The notes beneath the pieces are model-generated. The model saw only the letters and a program-made list of their open reading frames with translations. It did no database searches and was not told where the DNA came from. A program made the translations under genes and the position numbers. DNA of 34,363 nucleotides, taken from positions 1-34,363 of the IMG/VR virus record IMGVR_UViG_3300025138_000161; one strand, given 5' to 3'. Source of the DNA: a virus. This document shows, one piece after another, positions 24,270 through 31,177 of the stretch. Position 1 is the stretch's first letter. The number at the start of each line of letters is the position of its first letter.

Positions 24270-24655
24270 TTCTTCCTCGCGTCGTGTCTTAAAATTAAAT
24301 AATCTCGGGGGGCTTCAATGCCAAATCTGGCTTGGGGGATTTCTCTTTTGGGAACTAGGTCACCCCTCATGCAGTAGTGGCAATAAGTGGGCTGATCAGC
24401 TACATGGCTCTGTACCCCGCTAAGGGTCAGAACCACCTTGTCATTCAGGCTGTGAGTCTCTCCGACTAATATGACCTTCTCGGTAATACCGTCTGAGTCC
24501 TCAATATTAACGACAACTCTTTGCTCGTTATCGAAGCCATCAATTACTTTTCTGACCCAGACCCGGTGATCAAAAGTTCCCTCAAGATTGGTAGGGTCCA
24601 AATCGAAACCGCCATAAAGGCGGGTATCGACGGCTCTTGTAATTTTCAATGCCAT
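24266..24655 (-). CDS. CsrA-like protein with a cysteine-bearing insertion
   Basis: 129 residues; AGGA lies upstream of ATG 24655. The C-terminal half looks like a CsrA/RsmA fold in two pieces: 'VILVGETHSLNDKVVLTLSG' corresponds to CsrA's VGETLMIGDEVTVTVLG, and 'ARFGIEAPRDYLILRHDA' to its VRIGVNAPKEVSVHREEI, including the RNA-contacting Arg (R44 in E. coli CsrA). Between them is an insertion with H-Y-C-x-Y/M-C. The N-terminal 55 residues are an extra domain. A CsrA-like protein would bind GGA motifs in mRNA leaders and repress translation. The match is by eye only. Confidence 0.5.
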   Translation of the reverse strand: MALKITRAVDTRLYGGFDLDPTNLEGTFDHRVWVRKVIDGFDNEQRVVVNIEDSDGITEKVILVGETHSLNDKVVLTLSGVQSHVADQPTYCHYCMRGDLVPKREIPQARFGIEAPRDYLILRHDARKK

Positions 24656-24664
24656 GCGGCTTTC

Positions 24665-24943
24665 CTAAAAAGGAGAATCATCTTCAAACACGTCAGCGAA
24701 CGCATCTTTGTTTCCGCCACCAGAATCGGACTGACCTTTCGGCTTCCAGTTATCCACTTCGCTGTACCACTTACCGGACTTAGCAACCTTCACGTCTAGA
24801 TTGATCCACTCTCCCTCTTTTTGCTGGAGCCACTTACCTAGCTCTACACGCTTTATGGAGATCTTTGCTTTCACAAAGTCAGGAGCGCCCTCCCTTGGAG
24901 CGTTTACAAATAAACCGTCTACAAATTCTTTTTCATCCGACAT
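24665..24943 (-). CDS. Putative ssDNA-binding protein with acidic C-terminal tip
   Basis: 92 residues, overlapping the exonuclease gene by 11 nt. The N-terminal 70 residues look beta-rich ('FVDGLFVNAPREGAPDFVKA', 'WINLDVKVAKSGKWYSEVDN'), consistent with an OB-like fold. A Gly/Ser/Lys linker leads to an acidic tail ending D-D-S-P-F, the same kind of tip that bacterial SSB (..DDDIPF) and T7 gp2.5-like proteins use to bind partner proteins. Encoded directly after an exonuclease and an annealing protein, it fits a recombination/replication SSB. No sequence family is recognised, so the role is inferred. Confidence 0.55.
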   Translation of the reverse strand: MSDEKEFVDGLFVNAPREGAPDFVKAKISIKRVELGKWLQQKEGEWINLDVKVAKSGKWYSEVDNWKPKGQSDSGGGNKDAFADVFEDDSPF

Positions 24944-25982
24944 TTTTCTTATCTTCCTTATGGGGTTTTACAGACACCTGAGTTGTGCCTGTTGTTTTTC
25001 TGAAGCTCTCCATATCGGAGCCGTTCTCCAAAACTTTCTCGACCCCACCCAAGAACTCAAAAGCTGCCTTGAAATCTAGAGGTGGTATTTTTTTAATTAC
25101 TTGCACCATTATTGATCCGTTAGTAACGGTTGTTCCGTGCCGAGCAGAGACACTTTTCTTTAGGGTTTCACTCTCGGCTTTCAATTCAGAAATGGCGTCG
25201 ATATCATCCGAGGATCTGTGTTCGAGGACGGCGATTCTTTTTGCGATCACGTCGAGTCGGTCTAATTCTTCATCGTCGTTGACGTAAATTGTTGCGTCTT
25301 TGAGAGGCTTTAAGTGATGCTCTCTTAAAACCGGGTCTTGAAATTCATTGTGTATTTGATTGTGCCAAGCCTGCCAAAGGTCTATGCGCCTCACCTTCCC
25401 TGCTCTTGGCTGCGGCAAAAACTGACCCGAAACCTTCTCCTCAAGGAAACCAGTTCTGCGCTCGACTCGCTCGATCTTAAACACGTTATCGTTTATGTAG
25501 CAGATGAAATCCATCCACTCGATGTCGCATACCTCCATCACGGCGTAGCACTGCCACAAATACATTTTCTTGTTTGCGTCGTAAACGCTGTAGGGAGTCT
25601 TGACGTAGAAAGGACATTTAGCTTCAGCGCCGCCGATCAGCCCGGTCAACCCATCAGGAGACCCGCGCAGCCAACTGTATTCTGGATGCTGAACACTCCC
25701 GGTAACGTAAAGCTGATAGCCCTTCTCTCGCTCAAGGCAAGCGAGCGCTGCTGCCTCATTGTCGTTGCCGTGTTGAATCGCTGGGACCATTACGAACTCG
25801 CTTGTAGCTTTAGCCAGCGCTCTGACTTGCTCGCGCACTATCTTTTCTGGAGACGTGTAAGGGTGCTCCCTTTCCCAAGCCAAGCAGGTTGAGCAATTAA
25901 TCGATTCTGCTCTGATAGCTGCCCAAAGCTCTCCGCCTTGAGGGGCTGGTATGTCTTCCATCTCAACCGCACGAACGCTCAC
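24933..25982 (-). CDS. YqaJ-type exonuclease (lambda exonuclease family)
   Basis: 349 residues; GTG start at 25982 overlaps the TGA of the upstream annealing protein gene (GTGA). The PD-(D/E)XK catalytic pattern of YqaJ/lambda-exo nucleases is clear: E76 in 'QHGNDNEAAAL', D110 in 'WLRGSPDGL', E120-A-K122 in 'GGAEAKCPF', then 'YLWQCYAVMEV' with the conserved Gln. Residues 250-275 form a coiled coil, unlike minimal family members. It degrades the 5' strand of double-stranded ends to give 3' overhangs for the annealing protein. It also contains C30-x2-C33 near the N-terminus. Confidence 0.88.
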   Translation of the reverse strand: MSVRAVEMEDIPAPQGGELWAAIRAESINCSTCLAWEREHPYTSPEKIVREQVRALAKATSEFVMVPAIQHGNDNEAAALACLEREKGYQLYVTGSVQHPEYSWLRGSPDGLTGLIGGAEAKCPFYVKTPYSVYDANKKMYLWQCYAVMEVCDIEWMDFICYINDNVFKIERVERRTGFLEEKVSGQFLPQPRAGKVRRIDLWQAWHNQIHNEFQDPVLREHHLKPLKDATIYVNDDEELDRLDVIAKRIAVLEHRSSDDIDAISELKAESETLKKSVSARHGTTVTNGSIMVQVIKKIPPLDFKAAFEFLGGVEKVLENGSDMESFRKTTGTTQVSVKPHKEDKKNVG

Positions 25983-26644
25983 GCTTGTGCCTTTTTAGCA
26001 GCCTGTGCCTTAGCTTTTAGCGCTTTAAGGTATTGATCTAAGCGGTTGTCGTTGCTGTCTTTAATGCCAAGGTTTTTTAAGGAGTTCTCAAACTTTCTGT
26101 AAAGCTTTTTGGCTTCCCCTCCATCAACAGCTTTCATCATCGTTGCCTGATTGTCGCTCCAAATATCGTCCGCTGTTTTAGTTGCAGCAGTTGGCGTTTG
26201 ATCATCAGTGGATGCTTGAGTAGCCACCGCTTCAGAGTCGGTCTCACCATCAAACTCCATTCCAGACCATAGATCTTGGAAGAGACCGAATTCAGCTAAT
26301 GCCTTGCAGCGGCAGCGTTGTTTCGCTGTGTTCACATCGTCCGCGTTAGGGTTTTGGATTGGTTTATTTCTGGAGCCATAAACGGGGAGGGTAGTAAGCG
26401 TTTCATGCTCACCAATTGTGATCTTACAGCGAACCTCTGCGGTGCTGTCTGGATAGTAGAAAGCGGGTCTATCGTCTGCGTTTAGTAAGAACTCCCAGCG
26501 ATACTCGGGGAATTTAGACATCATGACGGCGTGTGTCGACATCCAGTCGACGTAAGTAATTTCTCCAAACTTTTTAGTTGAGAAATCTTTACTGCTCACT
26601 TTAGATAGGGTTGCCCAGATTTGGGCGCGAGATAACTTTTCCAT
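25979..26644 (-). CDS. Sak3-like single-strand annealing protein (DUF1071)
   Basis: 221 residues; AAGGAG lies 8 nt upstream of ATG 26644. The first 125 residues match the DUF1071/Sak3 pattern: 'FGEITYVDWMSTHAVMMSKF', an aromatic W-E-F segment, 'TTLPVYGSRNKPIQNPNADD', and 'VNTAKQRCRCKALAEFGLF'. The C-terminal third is Lys/Ala-rich and variable. It would bind ssDNA made by the neighbouring exonuclease and anneal it, giving recombination-dependent replication and repair. It is the first gene of the leftward recombination operon. Confidence 0.8.
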   Translation of the reverse strand: MEKLSRAQIWATLSKVSSKDFSTKKFGEITYVDWMSTHAVMMSKFPEYRWEFLLNADDRPAFYYPDSTAEVRCKITIGEHETLTTLPVYGSRNKPIQNPNADDVNTAKQRCRCKALAEFGLFQDLWSGMEFDGETDSEAVATQASTDDQTPTAATKTADDIWSDNQATMMKAVDGGEAKKLYRKFENSLKNLGIKDSNDNRLDQYLKALKAKAQAAKKAQA

Positions 26645-26661
26645 GTAAATACTCCTTAGTA

Positions 26662-26697
26662 CAGATGAATTAAATCATCTGCTAATGAGTTTTACAA
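26662..26697 (-). promoter_or_regulatory. Promoter of the recombination operon with operator over the -10 box
   Basis: Reading leftward: -35 TTGTAA (26697-26692), 17-nt spacer, -10 TTTAAT (26674-26669). The -10 hexamer is exactly the 6-nt spacer of a perfect 7+7 inverted repeat, CAGATGA and TCATCTG (26662-26681). A dimeric regulator on this site would block RNA polymerase. The first gene (annealing protein) starts 18 nt downstream of the repeat. Confidence 0.65.
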
Positions 26698-26710
26698 CCT
26701 TAAAATGTGA

Positions 26711-26747
26711 TTTAGATCTAAAAGTTAAACTTCTTAACCTTTAGATC
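26711..26747. repeat. Cluster of short palindromes upstream of the recombination promoter
   Basis: TTTAGATCTAAA (26711-26722) is a perfect 12-bp palindrome. GTTAA-5-TTAAC (26724-26738) is an inverted repeat. TTTAGATC recurs at 26740-26747. Several overlapping sites within 40 bp suggest a second regulator binding upstream of the -35 box. Confidence 0.5.
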
Positions 26748-26753
26748 GCGCTT

Positions 26754-27203
26754 TCATACGTTGCACTTACATCGAGGAAGAAAGAACTGTCTTACCTGCT
26801 CAAGAAAAACAGTATCGTTCCAACCCTCCGCAAGGCACAAATAATATCTGTCTTGGTAGATGGATTTATAAACGACTGCCTCTGCCTTTCCGGTTTCCTT
26901 GATTTGCTGAATCTGTCGCAGATTTATCTCCACAGCTTCAGGCAGTAAATCCTTAAATATGCGGATATTTTTCCCAACCAAAGTCCACTTGTCATCGCGG
27001 TTGGTTTTTAACTCAGACGTGTGAGCTTCTAAGTTATCGCAGGCCCATAAAATTGCGCCCGTGTATGAAACCTGCGCCCTAGTCACGAATGAGGCGGAAG
27101 ACGTATGACGTGGCAGTTCAAGAGAGGGAACCTCTTGATTGACGATTGTCCCATTCTTGTTCGCCCAATCATTGTACGTTTCTATAAGTTCGACGTTATC
27201 CAT
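26754..27203 (-). CDS. Unknown protein co-transcribed with the repressor (149 aa)
   Basis: Begins immediately after the repressor stop (TGA-ATG, no gap), so it should be made in the lysogen. There are no membrane segments; mixed alpha/beta composition with 'KWTLVGKNIRIFKDLLPEAV' and a C-terminal F-F-L-P-R-C-K-C-N-V with two cysteines. Not recognised. Genes placed directly behind a prophage repressor often provide superinfection exclusion, immunity or host-fitness functions, or assist the repressor; nothing in the sequence singles one out. Confidence 0.68.
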   Translation of the reverse strand: MDNVELIETYNDWANKNGTIVNQEVPSLELPRHTSSASFVTRAQVSYTGAILWACDNLEAHTSELKTNRDDKWTLVGKNIRIFKDLLPEAVEINLRQIQQIKETGKAEAVVYKSIYQDRYYLCLAEGWNDTVFLEQVRQFFLPRCKCNV

Positions 27204-27629
27204 TCACTGTTCCCCTATTGACTGGTCGCGGTTATTCCCAATAACTTCCGCCAGTAATTTTTTATTATTTTTATAAATTTCAGAATCGTTCGCTATCAAC
27301 TCGATAATGAACATGAATTGCTTCGCAGATAGCGCCCCGTGATCGTCCTCGAACTGCTTGGCTTTTAGGACGTGCTCTTTCCAGCTATCGTCAGTTGCTG
27401 GTGGCTTCGACTCTAACGTGACCCACTCTTCGATAGTGAAGCCATATTCGTTGGCAAATCTAAGCGCGACTTCTAAGTCCTTACTTAGTGATCCGCCCAA
27501 CCATCCTTGGACAACTGCATTCGATACCGTTAATTTTTTAGCTATTGCGCTTGCTCTTCCGTAGTCTGCGACACCTTGTCGCGCTAGCACCAGGTTAAGC
27601 CATGCAGCTCTGCTGTCTCGGCTAACCAT
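27204..27629 (-). CDS. Phage repressor-like HTH regulator (CI-type by position)
   Basis: 141 residues; AAGGAG lies 6 nt before ATG 27629. Residues about 22-50 contain a helix-turn-helix: 'RASAIAKKLTVSNAVVQGWL', then an L-E-V-A-L-R-F-A-N-E-Y-G-F-T-I-E-E-W dimerisation-type stretch typical of XRE/CI-like regulators. There is no peptidase (S24) domain, so it would not self-cleave in a RecA-dependent way. Placed divergently from the replication operon, it is the best candidate for the lysogeny repressor. Confidence 0.78.
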   Translation of the reverse strand: MVSRDSRAAWLNLVLARQGVADYGRASAIAKKLTVSNAVVQGWLGGSLSKDLEVALRFANEYGFTIEEWVTLESKPPATDDSWKEHVLKAKQFEDDHGALSAKQFMFIIELIANDSEIYKNNKKLLAEVIGNNRDQSIGEQ

Positions 27630-27863
27630 TTAACACTCCTTGTAATGATTAAAGTTAAATTCCCTTCCCTGTTTCTCATTAACACACATTTAAATGACTT
27701 TTAGTAGCTGTGAATTCGTACAGCACATTTGAACATGCAAAACGCAGCCATTTTTCGAGCCAAAAAGTATAAAAAACATATCAAAGTAAATATATTCATC
27801 CATAGGTATTGAAAGATTGATCTTCATGTGTAGTATTAACTGACGCATGGAGGCGACGCATTA
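27630..27863. promoter_or_regulatory. Divergent control region between repressor and replication operons
   Basis: 234 bases without a gene. It holds a palindrome CATTTAAATG (27687-27696), an inverted repeat GCTGT-8-ACAGC (27707-27724), and AAAGTTAAA (27651-27659), also found at 26721-26729 beside the other leftward promoter. An AT-rich stretch (27750-27800) follows. This is where repressor operators are expected. The leftward promoter is not clear. Confidence 0.55.
27809..27836 (+). promoter_or_regulatory. Sigma70-like promoter of the replication operon
   Basis: TTGAAA (27809-27814), 16-nt spacer, TAGTAT (27831-27836), then a ~20-nt leader with GGAGG (27849-27853), 10 nt before the ATG of the replication initiator at 27864. 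Confidence 0.6.
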
Positions 27864-28559
27864 ATGATTTATCGACCTAACGCAAAACACGACAGATTCA
27901 CTGTCTTGCCAAATAAACTGCTTAGAGAAGAAGTGATCAAGCCTGAGAGCTTGGGGGTTCTTTGTTATCTCTTATCTCACCGAGACGATTGGACCGTAAC
28001 GAATAAGCAGATCTCGACCCACTTCAAAATTAGCACGTCGCGAGTGACCTCAATCACAAACGACTTGCGTCGAGCCGGTTACATCCAACGAATCAGACCT
28101 GTATTGCCCGACAAAACTCTAGGTTGGGACTGGCTGGTAAGTGACGTACGGGATGCCGAAATTCCAGATCTCGAAAATCAAGATCCCAAAATTCAAGATC
28201 TCGAAATTCAAGAACTAAGTAGTACTGTGCATAAAGAACTACTAAAGAAGAAAAGAAATACTGTGCATGAAGAAGCGTCTTTTCCTCCTCCGCCTTTACA
28301 TGTAACGGAATCTGCTTGGAAATTGTTTTGGCAATACAAGACAAAAATTAATAGCAACCGAAAGCCGTCAGAAAAAATGATCAAATTAGCAACGGCTGAT
28401 TTTGAAACCTTGGCGGCTGCTGGACATCGAGATTTTTCTGCGCTGGTTCAGAACTGCATCAACCGAGGGTGGAAATCAATCGGCAAGCCGGACTGGGCTG
28501 TAGTGGCAGCGTACAAGAGCGACAGTGACAGAGATGAATTTCTTGGGGCTGTCAGATGA
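27864..28559 (+). CDS. Replication initiator, winged-helix (lambda O-like role)
   Basis: 231 residues. The N-terminal ~90 residues are a winged helix: 'RFTVLPNKLLREEVIKPESL', 'VLCYLLSHRDDWTVTNKQIS', 'SRVTSITNDLRRAGYI', the pattern of phage replication-initiation proteins. The middle contains four five-residue repeats (E-I-P-D-L, E-N-Q-D-P, K-I-Q-D-L, E-I-Q-E-L) encoded by 15-bp DNA iterons. The C-terminal part ('AWKLFWQYKTKINSNRKPSE', then N-R-G-W-K-S-I) resembles DnaD/O-type ends that recruit the helicase. As in lambda O, the origin appears to lie inside the gene. Its stop overlaps the start of the primase-helicase (ATGA). Confidence 0.78.
   Translation: MIYRPNAKHDRFTVLPNKLLREEVIKPESLGVLCYLLSHRDDWTVTNKQISTHFKISTSRVTSITNDLRRAGYIQRIRPVLPDKTLGWDWLVSDVRDAEIPDLENQDPKIQDLEIQELSSTVHKELLKKKRNTVHEEASFPPPPLHVTESAWKLFWQYKTKINSNRKPSEKMIKLATADFETLAAAGHRDFSALVQNCINRGWKSIGKPDWAVVAAYKSDSDRDEFLGAVR
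28159..28274 (+). other. Probable origin of replication: iterons inside the initiator gene
   Basis: Four head-to-tail 15-bp repeats with consensus AAATTCAAGATCTCG lie at 28159-28173, 28174-28188, 28189-28203 and 28204-28218. They are followed by an A-rich region and two copies of a 16-mer, TACTGTGCAT(A/G)AAGAA, at 28223-28238 and 28259-28274 (one mismatch). Iterons beside an AT-rich stretch within an O-like gene match the lambdoid origin layout. Confidence 0.7.
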
Positions 28560-30403
28560 TTGAGATACGCGAACTAAAGCAATCGTTAGCGCCACATGCT
28601 CATATCTTATGCCAAGAGCTATATCCAGAAGGCAAGGTAGAGTCCGGGCATTTCAAGATCGGATCGACTAGGGGTGAAGACGGAAGGTCACTAAGTGTGG
28701 TCCTGCATGGAGATAAAGCCGGGAGATGGACGGACTTCGAGTCCGGGGATCATGGTGATTTGCTGGACTTAGTCATGGCGGCGCAAGGATTTTCGCTAAA
28801 GGAGGCTATGAGTTGGACCGCGAAAAAATTTGGCATTAGAGATAGGTCTCCATCGCAAAAAATAAAAGCCGCAGAAAAGAAAAGTTTCAACACCCCCAAA
28901 CCCCCGCAGTCGATCAACACTGAGACGCTTCACTTATTCTTGCAGAACCGAGGATTCAGGGACGTTGGTGAGCTTTGCTTTCGCCACAAGATATATGCGA
29001 CTTCTGAACTGAAAACTTCTGGCACTGATTTAGTTTTTCAATTTTTCAGCGCAGATAACAAGATCACCTTCTTAAAAAACAAGCCAATGGACTACGATGG
29101 TAGCCCCGGTCAGTGCAACCAGCCAGCATTGAAGCCCATATTGTATGGATGGCAAACCGTACCGGATCACGCACGCTCTGTATGGATAACCGAAGGCGAG
29201 CTAGACGCAATCGCTGCGCGGGAGCTTGGCTTTGCTGCGCTAAGTATTCCAAGCGGCGTGAACAACATGAACTGGATCGAGCATGAGTTCGACAACTTGG
29301 CTCGATTCGAGGACATAGCAATTGCGACTGACCACGACGAGCCGGGAGAGAAGTGTGCAAACCTTCTGATTAAACGACTTGGCGACAGATGCTTTCGTGT
29401 TCAGTTCCCCGCAAAAGATATCAACGATCTGTTACTGGAAAAAGGTTACGAGTCTGCCCGGAATATCCTTGGGCAGGCTTTTGACCAAGCCAAATGGCAA
29501 GATCCTGAACAGTTAAGGTCTGTCGTGGAATACGCAGATGTCATTAATGATTATTTTGATTTGTCTTTGAATGATTCTGGTGGCTTCCGCACTGGCTTTA
29601 ATAAGATTGATGAAAATGATTTCAAGCTAAGACCTCACGAATTAATCGGTTTGACTGGCATCAACGGTCACGGAAAGAGCATGTGGCTGAACATGCTGAT
29701 GCTGAACTTAGTTCAACAAGGTGCAAAGACGTGCATTGCCAGCATGGAGATGACGCCTAAGCATACGTTGGGCAGGCTGATGAAGCAGATTACTGCGGAA
29801 GCGAGACCAGATAAAGAATATAGGAAGAAGTCTCTAGATTGGGTGGCTCCGAATCTTTGGCTGTTCGTGGATAAGCTCACCCCCAAGCCCGACGATCTAA
29901 TGAAGTGCTTTGAATACGCCTATAAGCGTTACGGCATCACTGTGTTCGTGATCGACAGTCTCACTAACATGGTTCGGCAAGACGATTATCCAGAGCAGCA
30001 AAAGTTTGTAGAGCGGCTGGTCAATTTTAAGCAGTCGTTCCCGGTCACGATATTTTTGGTGACGCACGCCCGTAAGGGTGAAGACGAAGGCAAAGCGCCC
30101 AATAAATTTGACGTTAAAGGCTCTGGGTCGATCACCGATTTGGCTGATGCGTTCTTGAGCGTTTGGAAAAACAAACGAAAGGCAGATCACTTAGACGTTT
30201 GCGAAATATTGGGGCGTGAACCGGACCCTGAGATCGTGAAGGGTTGGGATATTTACCTGCACGTTTTAAAGAATCGTAACGGCGGATGGGAAGGGCAGGT
30301 TGGCTTCGACTTCGATGATCGTTCGTGCCAGTACGTCGAGACCCGTCGCGGTGCGCCCAAGCCGTTCGTTAAAAAACCCTTAGATAAGGATAGACCAATT
30401 TGA
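28556..30403 (+). CDS. Bifunctional primase-helicase (TOPRIM plus DnaB-like)
   Basis: 615 residues. An N-terminal domain (about 1-95) resembles phage CHC2-like primase starts but has no zinc-binding Cys cluster. A TOPRIM domain follows (W-I-T-E-G-E-L-D-A at about 210-218, T-D-H-D-E-P-G-E at about 258-265). The RecA-fold helicase has Walker A G-I-N-G-H-G-K-S (368-375), 'ASMEMTPKHT' (H1a), Walker B V-F-V-I-D-S-L (463-469) and V-T-H-A-R-K (502-507), ending in a basic tail. It is organised like T7 gp4 and would both unwind the fork and prime lagging strands. The start overlaps the initiator stop. Confidence 0.9.
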   Translation: MIEIRELKQSLAPHAHILCQELYPEGKVESGHFKIGSTRGEDGRSLSVVLHGDKAGRWTDFESGDHGDLLDLVMAAQGFSLKEAMSWTAKKFGIRDRSPSQKIKAAEKKSFNTPKPPQSINTETLHLFLQNRGFRDVGELCFRHKIYATSELKTSGTDLVFQFFSADNKITFLKNKPMDYDGSPGQCNQPALKPILYGWQTVPDHARSVWITEGELDAIAARELGFAALSIPSGVNNMNWIEHEFDNLARFEDIAIATDHDEPGEKCANLLIKRLGDRCFRVQFPAKDINDLLLEKGYESARNILGQAFDQAKWQDPEQLRSVVEYADVINDYFDLSLNDSGGFRTGFNKIDENDFKLRPHELIGLTGINGHGKSMWLNMLMLNLVQQGAKTCIASMEMTPKHTLGRLMKQITAEARPDKEYRKKSLDWVAPNLWLFVDKLTPKPDDLMKCFEYAYKRYGITVFVIDSLTNMVRQDDYPEQQKFVERLVNFKQSFPVTIFLVTHARKGEDEGKAPNKFDVKGSGSITDLADAFLSVWKNKRKADHLDVCEILGREPDPEIVKGWDIYLHVLKNRNGGWEGQVGFDFDDRSCQYVETRRGAPKPFVKKPLDKDRPI

Positions 30404-30738
30404 ATCAGCAAGAAAATTTTGCTCAAGCTTTGCGTGATTGTGGTGCTCAGGTCGGAAAGGCTGAAAGAGACCTAGCAAAAGCAGAAGCTCAAGAGAAACG
30501 AACCTACGCGAGTTTAATGATGACAGCGCAGGCCAACCATAATTGCAAAACGGCGGCAGCACAATCCACATGGGCAGACAACCAAGAGCAGATGGAACAG
30601 GCGAGACTAAACCGAGGACTCGCAAAAGGACTTCTAGCAGCAGCAAAAGCAAACCTTCTAGCAGCAGAAGTCGAATTCAAAACGTGGCAAACGCAGATGG
30701 CAACGACACGGTTCGAGAAGCGGATCTACGGAACCTGA
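30400..30738 (+). CDS. Coiled-coil protein, function unknown (112 aa)
   Basis: TTG start overlapping the TGA of the primase-helicase (TTGA), with AAGGA upstream. The product is almost all helix, rich in Ala, Gln, Glu and Lys ('GKAERDLAKAEAQEKRTYAS', 'ARLNRGLAKGLLAAAKANLL'), predicted coiled coil. No family recognised. Between replication genes it may be an accessory factor. Confidence 0.7.
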   Translation: MNQQENFAQALRDCGAQVGKAERDLAKAEAQEKRTYASLMMTAQANHNCKTAAAQSTWADNQEQMEQARLNRGLAKGLLAAAKANLLAAEVEFKTWQTQMATTRFEKRIYGT

Positions 30739-30740
30739 GC

Positions 30741-30884
30741 GTGCAGGTAACCTTTAAATGCCCGGACCTTGATCTTTCTATCGATTCGTTCGGGGACGGG
30801 TTAATCGACAGAATTAGCGAGGCTGGCGCTGAGTTTGGGTTGGTACTTGACCGGCTTAATATTTTTTTGGAGCGGGGAAAATAA
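30741..30884 (+). CDS. 47-residue protein in the replication operon
   Basis: Starts at GTG 30741, 2 nt after the preceding stop, and reads M-Q-V-T-F-K-C-P-D-L-D-L-S-I-D-S-F to L-N-I-F-L-E-R-G-K. A longer reading frame from 30543 only overprints the previous gene. Length and composition (acidic, with 'GLIDRISEAGAEFGLVLDRL' helix) look like a real small protein. Its TAA overlaps a possible ATA start of the Ref-like nuclease. Confidence 0.58.
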   Translation: MQVTFKCPDLDLSIDSFGDGLIDRISEAGAEFGLVLDRLNIFLERGK

Positions 30885-30919
30885 AATCTCACACCCCAAC
30901 CAAAGAGGAAAAGGCTTGG

Positions 30920-31177
30920 ATGTCTGCTTGCACGCAAATGGGCTGCATAGTTTGTTTGTTGGAGTGGGAGACTTTTACCGAGCCAGAAATTCATCATATG
31001 GACGGCAAAGTGAAACCGGGAAGCCATCTACTGACTATACCGCTTTGCTACCGGCACCACCGAGAAGGCAGTGACAATGAAATTTACACATCTAGACACC
31101 CACATAAGAAAAAGTTCGAGGCAAGATATGGAACAGAAGCCATCCTTCATAACGCAACAAGAGAACGACTTAGCTGA
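30920..31177 (+). CDS. Ref-like RecA-dependent nuclease
   Basis: 85 residues from ATG 30920. The HNH-type core is 'MGCIVCLLE', 'EPEIHHMDGKVKPGSHLLTI', P-L-C-Y-R-H-H-R-E-G-S-D-N, 'SRHPHKKKFEARYGTEAIL', matching the P1 Ref family (RecA_dep_nuc), which nicks or cuts DNA in a RecA-filament-dependent way. The 13 codons upstream of ATG continue in frame as I-K-S-H-T-P-T-K-E-E-K-A-W, which looks like the family's usual N-terminus; the only candidate start there is an ATA at 30881 with GGAG 8 nt upstream. The product may thus be 13 residues longer. Confidence 0.82.
   Translation: MSACTQMGCIVCLLEWETFTEPEIHHMDGKVKPGSHLLTIPLCYRHHREGSDNEIYTSRHPHKKKFEARYGTEAILHNATRERLS

Noticed and set aside
25338-25892. 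184-codon + strand ORF opposite the exonuclease
   Set aside because: It is antisense to the catalytic part of the YqaJ gene, has no coherent domain, and the minus-strand gene has clear motifs.
30543-30740. Long form of the small gene ending at 30884
   Set aside because: This part only overprints the coiled-coil gene, and its residues are low-complexity Arg/Ser/Lys; a GTG at 30741 just after the preceding stop is a better start.
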